The translations under genes were made by a program, and so were the position numbers. From Tenodera sinensis (lineage: Eukaryota > Arthropoda > Insecta > Mantodea > Mantidae): DNA of 64,000 nt. Where the stretch lies: assembly GCA_030765045.1 (NCBI GenBank), contig CM060964.1:136624448-136688447 (forward strand), given 5' to 3'. The notes under the pieces were generated by a model. The model had not been told where the DNA came from and made no database searches. It was given only the letters and a program-made list of their open reading frames with translations. Positions within the stretch are counted from its first letter, which is position 1; every line of letters begins with the position of its first letter. Positions 58,270 to 64,000 of the stretch are shown one piece after another.

Positions 58270-58893
58270 GCATCAATCACTAACTGCAGGGAAAGCCTGT
58301 TTAGACATACATTTTCATTGAACTGCATGGTATATAGTCTACCATTCTCCTTTAGTGCATCTAAAATTGTATTTCGATTTCTTTCAAAAGTTTTCAAATT
58401 AACCTGGCATTTAAAATGCTCTGCCAACTCTGAGTGCTTGTGCAATGAATGTTTTATATTCAACAAAGCAGCAAATCCCTATCTAATCCAAATGTTGCTT
58501 TTATTGCCAGAAACCAAGCATGGCCAACAAAACAATTTCTGTAGAGTTGGGGAGGAGCACAACCATGGAAATTCCACAAACCATGATTTTTTGAAACTAA
58601 AATTGTAGCATTTTCCTCAATGTTGCACTTCTTTTGTACCACATATTTGTAGAGATTCAGTAGGGCTCTCACAATTTAAAATTTCCTATCTTTGTCTTTC
58701 CACCACGAAAAAGATGTTTCTAATAAAATACACACTATATCATAAGTATGATTCATATTTAAAACATTACTCCACTAAACGCAAACAATAGACTACTCCA
58801 TGTGTTTCACAGCCAGGAAGTACAGCTGAGACAGAGTTCGGTCTACTTCACTACATGCCCCCTACACAAACAAACTTAAGCAGGTGATGTCAC

Positions 58894-58909
58894 GGTTGCT
58901 ATAGCAACC
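58894..58909. promoter_or_regulatory. 16-bp palindrome resembling an RFX X-box
   Basis: GGTTGCTATAGCAACC is a perfect palindrome similar to the X-box consensus GTYNCC-AT-RGNAAC. No nearby host promoter is known in this window. Confidence 0.3.
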
Positions 58910-59002
58910 ATGCAGTAAGCTTGGCCTCTCTGAGGTTGAGCAAGGAGAAAATGATACTCTTCACTTCTCCAAGTCTGTTGTAAGAATGTGTGCTTGCCAT
59001 TA

Positions 59003-60494
59003 CAGTAGAGCAGTGGTGTCAAGGTCACAGGCACTTCGGGGCTCAACTGTGCAACAGCTACATGCAACGGGCAAAACATGACGTAATACATATCAACACT
59101 AGAAGCTTTATCAACTGACACCTGTTTACTTGCAAATTGGTCGCGTCCACAAATAAAACCTTTCTTGGAGTGTGTACACCTTATGAATTTTTTCCCTTCA
59201 GAATTGCCTACAAGGATACATAGCACAGATACAAGTTGGATCTGCGAAGGGGAACAGTACATCTCACACGTAAATAGAAAACTACTTGACGTAGTTATTA
59301 AAGTTTATTAAAATAGTTGCAACCTTCTGATGATTAGGCTGAATTATAGGTACTATTAAACCTACCCTAGCCCTTGGGTTACCATTCTCAAACTGGAAAG
59401 TACATGCCTCTTAAAGATAGATGTTTTTATTCCTTTTCAATCCCAGATGTAAAAATGTCAATCTATTATGAATGAATGAATAAATAAGATAATAATTACA
59501 CAGTATTAATAATAGTGCTTTTAATATGAACTTGTATTAGATATAATCTATATTTATATAAAAAGTAAATAGCAGCTTTCAAATCCTGTTATACCTTAAA
59601 TGAATATTCTTAGCTATTTTGATTAAACTTAATAACAGAATATTTACTTGTATTATCTTCAAATAAGTGAAACAACACGAAACATTATTAGTAACAGGGG
59701 TTGGCGATTTCTTCCATAATTAAAGGAAAGGACTACATGCAAGTTGTTTGAAAACTACTGTCCTTAAAGATACGTATTTCAGTGTTAAGCATTTGCATAA
59801 TGAATTTAAGACCATCTTACTGAAAACCTAAGTAAAATACCACATGTTACACATTTGTAGGATCAGTCACTTGGCATATTTTTCAATTCACACACTTTTC
59901 AAAATTTGGCTTACAAAGACACATTCTAAGACTGGATGCCAAATTGCTATCCGAGAGTCTGTTTCTGTGGCGAGTTTTCAGGAGCTGCATTATAGAGAAA
60001 CCCTGTTCACAAAGGTAGGTACTGCCAGACATTGCCATACTTTTTGCTGCGTTGGGAATCAAATTTGGGAAATGCCTATTTTGAAGTTTCCGGTAGAATT
60101 CGATCAGTGCGTCTGAGCATGAATTATCAAATTTCTCATGAAGGCGACTCACACTGAACTTCTATCAGCTCCAGCTGAACTGCTGTATTATTTACTTTAT
60201 CTATTTCATAATGACTTTGTATGTTGTATTTTTTAATGCAAGATACTGGTTGCATATTAGGTACTGAATACTACTACCACAACTTTGCAGAGGAATTGTT
60301 TTCCCACTCGAAACATGCAAATCCAAATGACTCATGTCTGTGCTCTCGGACGCAGCCATTGCTCTCCCTGCAACGCCTGGCAAACTGCACTGAACTGGTT
60401 ACTAACGGACTGGCCCTCTATGCCCAGGGCACGGTGACTTGCTCTCTCTGTGGCATTGCCACTTGGGGCCACGATTGACACCACTGCAGTAGAG
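59003..60494 (-). mobile_element. Internally deleted hAT (EPM2AIP1/GTF2IRD2-like), 8-bp TSD
   Basis: CAGTAGAG at 59003-59010 and 60487-60494 is a perfect TSD. TIRs of at least 12 bp (CAGTGGTGTCAA) lie at 59011 and 60486. The element is 1476 bp. The minus strand encodes a hATC end and, near 60360, a short N-terminus, with the middle deleted. Confidence 0.93.
59883..60160 (-). pseudogene. hAT transposase C-terminus (hATC)
   Basis: The ORF 59883-60152 includes ALIEFYRKLQNRHFPNLIPN and SGSTYLCEQGFSIMQLLKTR HRNRLSD, the hAT dimerisation motif (STYLCEQ-F). It is preceded on the same strand by AVQLELIEVQ. The catalytic residues are missing. Confidence 0.85.
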
Positions 60495-61460
60495 CATTGC
60501 GCAGTACAAAAATAGGGAAATAGGTAGTAAAAACCCACATACCTGTGAAGATAAGTATATTTTAAAAATAAGTGTGGCAAAATACAAATATTGAAGTGCC
60601 ACTTCACCTACTACCCCTGAATAGACACCTGTGCCAAAAACTAAGATCTATCACTGGTTTAAAGTGTGTGTGTGTGGAGCGCACAAATTTTACTGGTAAT
60701 ACATGATTCACAATCAATTTGAGACAGGAAACCTATGGCCTATGCAAATTACAGAATTGTCCCTTAAAATTGACTGGCATATGCATGCCACTGATCACGT
60801 CCACTGCAACTGTAATGTATGATGAGAAAAGAAGTGGAGGGGTTTCGTAGCCTGAGTATTTAGTGCAATGGATATGTTGCCAGGACACAGGACACATGGA
60901 TTGAAAGCTCGGTTTCAAACTCCTCTAGCCACATATTTTTTGTTTTTCCTTCTCTTTCTTAAGAACATGCTGAAATTAATTTGATTTTTATTTCAAATTC
61001 GTTTAACTAGTATTTACTCTTTCATGAGCTAAGTAGTAGATATGCACTGAAAACTTCATATGTACTTAAACAGATGGTACAAACTTAACTAACAGCTTAC
61101 AAAAAAATAAATTATTGATAACTTGAAAGAGCTACATTACAATACAAGACGATCAAAGGTAAGGAAACAAATTATGAGTAGGTGTGGATTTCAAAATGGT
61201 GACCTTTAACATCAACGTATGGGTGACATCAATGCAGAAACGATTCGCAAAACCTGCATCACTGGCTGCAATAATGCAGACAACCAACATCTCTCCAGAA
61301 TCAATTAATAATGAATAATGCCTAGTATGAAAATGGCCCTAGAGAAATAAATCCATGGTGTTCAGATCCGGTGAACGATGTGAAAGGGGTACGGTAGGAT
61401 TGCCCCTTCCAATCCAATGGTTGGGGAAGACTCGATTTGGATGCTCCCATATGTTTATAG

Positions 61461-62532
61461 TGTGGCAGTTCCTCGTGGAAAATCCCAGAAATTTTCGAAT
61501 GCAGTTGATGTTCTTTGTTTAACATCTTAGTTTTATTTTCTATGTTGCTATCTTTTGTTTTACTTTGTTAAAAATCAATAAATGGTTTGGTAACACGCTC
61601 ATTATCAAAAGGTTATTTAATAAACCACATTAAAAAAAACATATTGGTGACCCCGACGTGATAGATTACCGAACGAGAAAGTGAAGTAAAAGAACATGGA
61701 CAACACAGTCGACAAAATTGAAGGGTCGCTAACTACAACATCAAACAAAACGGAACTTGCACGTGTTTCAGTGGGGATTCCGCAGATCTGGAAAAGAAAT
61801 AAAAAGGTATGATTTCTTCAAGTTGAAGCTCGATTTACCACGTTAAATATAAAAAGTGAAACAACAAAATTTAACCATGTGATTGCCTCGTTAGAAGCGG
61901 ATGTCGTGGAATTAATTTCCAACTTTTTGACTCAACCATTATCTACCATGCCGTTCACAGATTTTAAAACTAGACTTATTCAGGAATTTGAAGTGTCAGA
62001 AAATAGGAAATTGACGAAACTATTAACAGAGGTAGAATTAGGCGACAAAAAACCGACTCAACTCTTACAAGAGATGCGAACTTTAGCTGGTGCAGGTTAA
62101 AGATTTCTTAAAAACCATATTTATACAGCGTCTTCCTGTTACCGCACGATCCCTATTAGCAACGAGCAAAGATGATCTTGATACCACAGCCACTATGGCT
62201 GATAAAATTATTGAATTTTCCCCACCAGGATATTCCCTCACCTTCTCCATCTAGCAATCAACCCTGTGCATCTTTACCACAAACTACCAGATCAGGTTGA
62301 CAAGTCACCTTCCCTCGAAAATACATGGATGCTGTCACTGAGGATGGAGTGTGTGGCAGTTCCTAGTGGAAAATCCCAGAAACTTTTGAATGCAGTTGAT
62401 GTTCTTTGGTTAACATCTTAGTTTTATTTTCTATGTTGCTATCTTTTATTTTACTTTGTTAAAAATCAATAAATGGTTTGGTAACGCACTCATCATCAAA
62501 AGGTTATTTAATAAACCGCATTAAATAAACCA
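61461..62532 (+). mobile_element. Ty3/gypsy element with two 181-bp LTRs, gag only
   Basis: LTRs 61461-61641 and 62352-62532 are nearly identical (TGTGGCAGTTCCT start, CA end). The internal 710 bp has a primer binding site TGGTGACCCCGACGTGAT (61645-61662) and the gag start, but no pol. A perfect TSD was not seen (TTATA-like against TAATA). Confidence 0.87.
61696..62250 (+). pseudogene. gypsy gag N-terminal fragment
   Basis: ATG at 61696. After a stop near 61810 the frame reads FLQVEARFTTLNIKSETTKF, VIASLEADVVELISNFL, FKTRLIQEFEVSENRKLTKL and GDKKPTQLLQEMRTLAG (61879-62100). A frameshifted continuation reads RLPVTARSLLATSKDDLDTT and ADKIIEFSPPGYS. This is the order of insect gypsy gag (matrix-capsid region). 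The nucleocapsid knuckle and pol are absent. Confidence 0.83.
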
Positions 62533-63259
62533 TAATATATAATGTGCAGGAGTTCCATTGTGTTAGAAATGCAGTTGAACATGAACAATAAGCAGCACTT
62601 CTTCCAAAAGGAGTACATTCTTCAGAAATGTTTTATAAGCGTTGGCACGCAGTTGAGGAGGAAGAAAGAGGTATTGCCCAGTGCCGTGGTCAGAAGCAAT
62701 GCCAGCGCTTATGTTTACCATAAACTGCTGTTGGTGGCTCTTCTGTACATTGACATGGAGGTTTTTATATGCCCAAATGTGACTATTCTTGTAATTAAGA
62801 ATCAGATCATCCCTGGTAAACATGGCTTCATTAGTGAACACCACTGAGAACAGTTCCAGTGACTGCCTTAAGGTCTATTCTCAAAACTACAAGTACAAAT
62901 CACAACCCTCCAGAGTTAAGGCTTGCATCTTTTCCAGATGGAAGGGGCAGAGTAGCTCCTCGTGCAAGACTTGCCACACATTTGTGTGGTTGCACCCATT
63001 TTATGTGCAATAGCATGGGTACTGGTTGACAGTTCCTCTTCCAGTAAACATACTACACTTTCTTCAAACTTCGGAGTGTGATGAGTATGTCTTGCAGCAT
63101 AATCTGCTTTATTCTGCACCACAAAACCATGGTCTCGCAAATGCTGATCTACAGATTTGAATGTAGTTTTAACTCCACGTTCCAAGAGTACCTATTTTTC
63201 GACATAAGGTGTGCTGAAGGCAAATAGCAAATGAGATATGGGTGACTTGAGTAGGAAAC

Positions 63260-64000
63260 AGTCACCATAAGACAGTGTTAGTGTCTTCCAGGGACATTTG
63301 TCATGCTAACATAGGTACTTAGTGCCTCTTTTGGGGAACCGTAATACTCTGTGCTATTGCTTGGTTCAATGTTCTGTGAATTGTTTACAGCTAGTCAACT
63401 GTTAAGACTAAAACTTGCTCTTATTGACATGGGCAATTATAGCCAACTGATGGCTTCAGACCAATGTCCATACATAACCCTCAAGTCTAAGCCATCAGAT
63501 GTGCGATGAAGCAAAAGTAAATACCTGTGTATAGCATATGATGGTAGTATTTTGCTATTTTAAAGCATAAGCGCAACACTGCTTTCAAAATGAAAAAGGG
63601 GAAAAAGTTTACCCATTTCCAGGTTTGAACACGATTTCTTGGGCTTAAGTCCACAGTCAGTCTGCATAACCGTGATTGCAGTGGTGTGCAGCTACATGTA
63701 AATTTAATTTGTTTAGGTTTAAGGGCATTCTTCAGGTCATCAGAAGCCTAGACATGTTAAGCCCACAATTTAAGCGCTTTTGGTAATGCTACAATTTAGA
63801 AATGCTTTTTCACAGAGAGAAAATACAGGCTTTACTAAGTGCCCAATAAACACTATTTCATTTCCAATGGCTACTGTTTACATATTTCTTTGTGGTTATG
63901 ATTTATTGATCACAATCTCTAAATACTTTGAATACATATAACTTGGTAACTTGATGACATAGACAGGTTTCCTACCTCAAATTGATTGTCTATCAACCCT
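63260..64000. other. Region without a recognised gene
   Basis: Apart from the inverted 25-mer at 63965-63989, no gene was recognised to the window end. Confidence 0.4.

Larger units (their letters stand above)
56400..58680 (-). pseudogene. ZMYM1-like hAT transposase, split by a second hAT
   Basis: On the minus strand, from 58480: SELAEHFKCQVNLKTFERNR, ALKENGRLYTMQFNENVCLN, SEQELMFRGHDETTDSVNHG, then SIQNELLDCISDYI. The catalytic segment VDDMTDVT and SSVIVRYVNT lies at about 57780. After the inserted hAT it continues VVKHFLD, VGQCYDGANMLSG (56680) and FVHCFAHRLNIVLH (56570), ending at the satellite array. Frameshifts at several points. The region carrying the FELA-RGHDE motif is duplicated (57856-58269). 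Confidence 0.83.
61150..63260 (-). pseudogene. Tc1/mariner-like transposase, split by gypsy
   Basis: From 63185: ERGVKTTFKSVDQHLRDHGF, TPKFEESVVCLLEEELSTST, the HTH domain. Then VVFTNEAMFTRDDLILNYKN (62840; the first acidic site in this copy reads NEA instead of DEA) and WAYKNLHVNV. It is cut at 62533 and continues left of 61460 with IWEHPNRVFPNHWIGRGN and SPDLNTMDLFL (61370), the third acidic site region. Frameshifts. Confidence 0.83.
60710..63989 (-). mobile_element. Tc1-like element, split by a gypsy LTR element
   Basis: ACAATCAATTTGAG...AGGAAACCT at 60710-60734 is repeated in inverted form at 63965-63989 (two mismatches of 25) and could be the TIRs. Transposase coding on the minus strand runs 63260 to 62540 and resumes 61460 to 61200 across the gypsy insertion. 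Confidence 0.6.

Noticed and set aside
58876..59262. 128-codon minus-strand ORF
   Set aside because: It crosses the left boundary of the hAT at 59011, so it is chance.
1..64000. CRISPR arrays, bacterial defence or toxin-antitoxin loci, rRNA
   Set aside because: No short regularly spaced direct repeats, no operon structure, no rRNA sequence; everything fits an animal nuclear genome.

Overview
The window looks like nuclear DNA of an animal, most likely an insect with a large, repeat-rich genome. It is AT-rich, has no operons or Shine-Dalgarno spacing, and carries tRNA-derived SINEs, non-LTR and LTR retrotransposons and at least seven kinds of cut-and-paste transposon. The element families (ZMYM1-like and GTF2IRD2-like hAT, CGGBP1-like hAT, piggyBac, mariner/Tc1, Jockey, Penelope-like) and the microsatellite-tailed SINEs fit insects, perhaps a polyneopteran. 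That taxonomic guess is inference from memory of families, not a search.

Only one host gene is well supported. It is a leucine-rich-repeat protein on the minus strand, with a last exon at 24046-24681 and an upstream exon at 45112-45270. Both have AG acceptors and a compatible phase-0 junction. The intron between them is about 20.4 kb and holds most of the nested insertions. A possible single first exon with a good donor lies inside this intron at 44704-44790 (minus).

Layout. 0-5 kb: a 5'-truncated LINE with target-site duplication (TSD), an internally deleted piggyBac, and a Ty3/gypsy pol remnant split by a 1365-bp hAT with perfect 8-bp TSD. 5.7-8.4 kb: a ZMYM1-like hAT in two head-to-head halves (an apparent inversion), with a SINE inside. 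10.3-11.4 kb: three copies of one SINE in a single 13-bp-TSD insertion, two of them forming a 239-bp-arm hairpin, then a ~63-bp minisatellite. 12-19 kb: another SINE, a broken zinc-finger ORF next to three CACGTG boxes, a Tc1-like remnant, a diverged triplicate repeat, a 124-bp hAT MITE, a broken LINE ORF1 and a 51-bp-arm hairpin. 19-24 kb: AT-rich, without recognisable genes.

24-45 kb is the LRR gene. Its intron contains a Tc1-like element (26585-32312) that holds a Penelope-like fragment and a CGGBP1-like hAT. That hAT holds a piggyBac, and the piggyBac holds two SINEs. The intron also contains a nearly full-length LINE (13-bp TSD), foldback elements, and two Jockey fragments in permuted order, one split by a second piggyBac.

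47.7-49.5 kb: a mariner split by a Penelope-like GIY-YIG fragment with 12-bp TSD. 51.4-54 kb: a Tigger split by a hAT with perfect 8-bp TSD. 54.4-56.5 kb: a satellite array of ~150-173-bp units. 56.4-58.7 kb: another ZMYM1-like hAT, with a 207-bp in-frame tandem duplication and a second hAT inside. 59.0-60.5 kb: an internally deleted hAT. 60.7-64 kb: a Tc1-like transposase split by a two-LTR, gag-only Ty3/gypsy element.

Nearly every coding trace is broken by stops, frameshifts or deletions, so the element proteins are unlikely to be active here. I saw no CRISPR array, bacterial-type defence locus, rRNA gene or intact tRNA gene. The main value of the window is a readable, nested insertion history in which junctions can be checked at base level.
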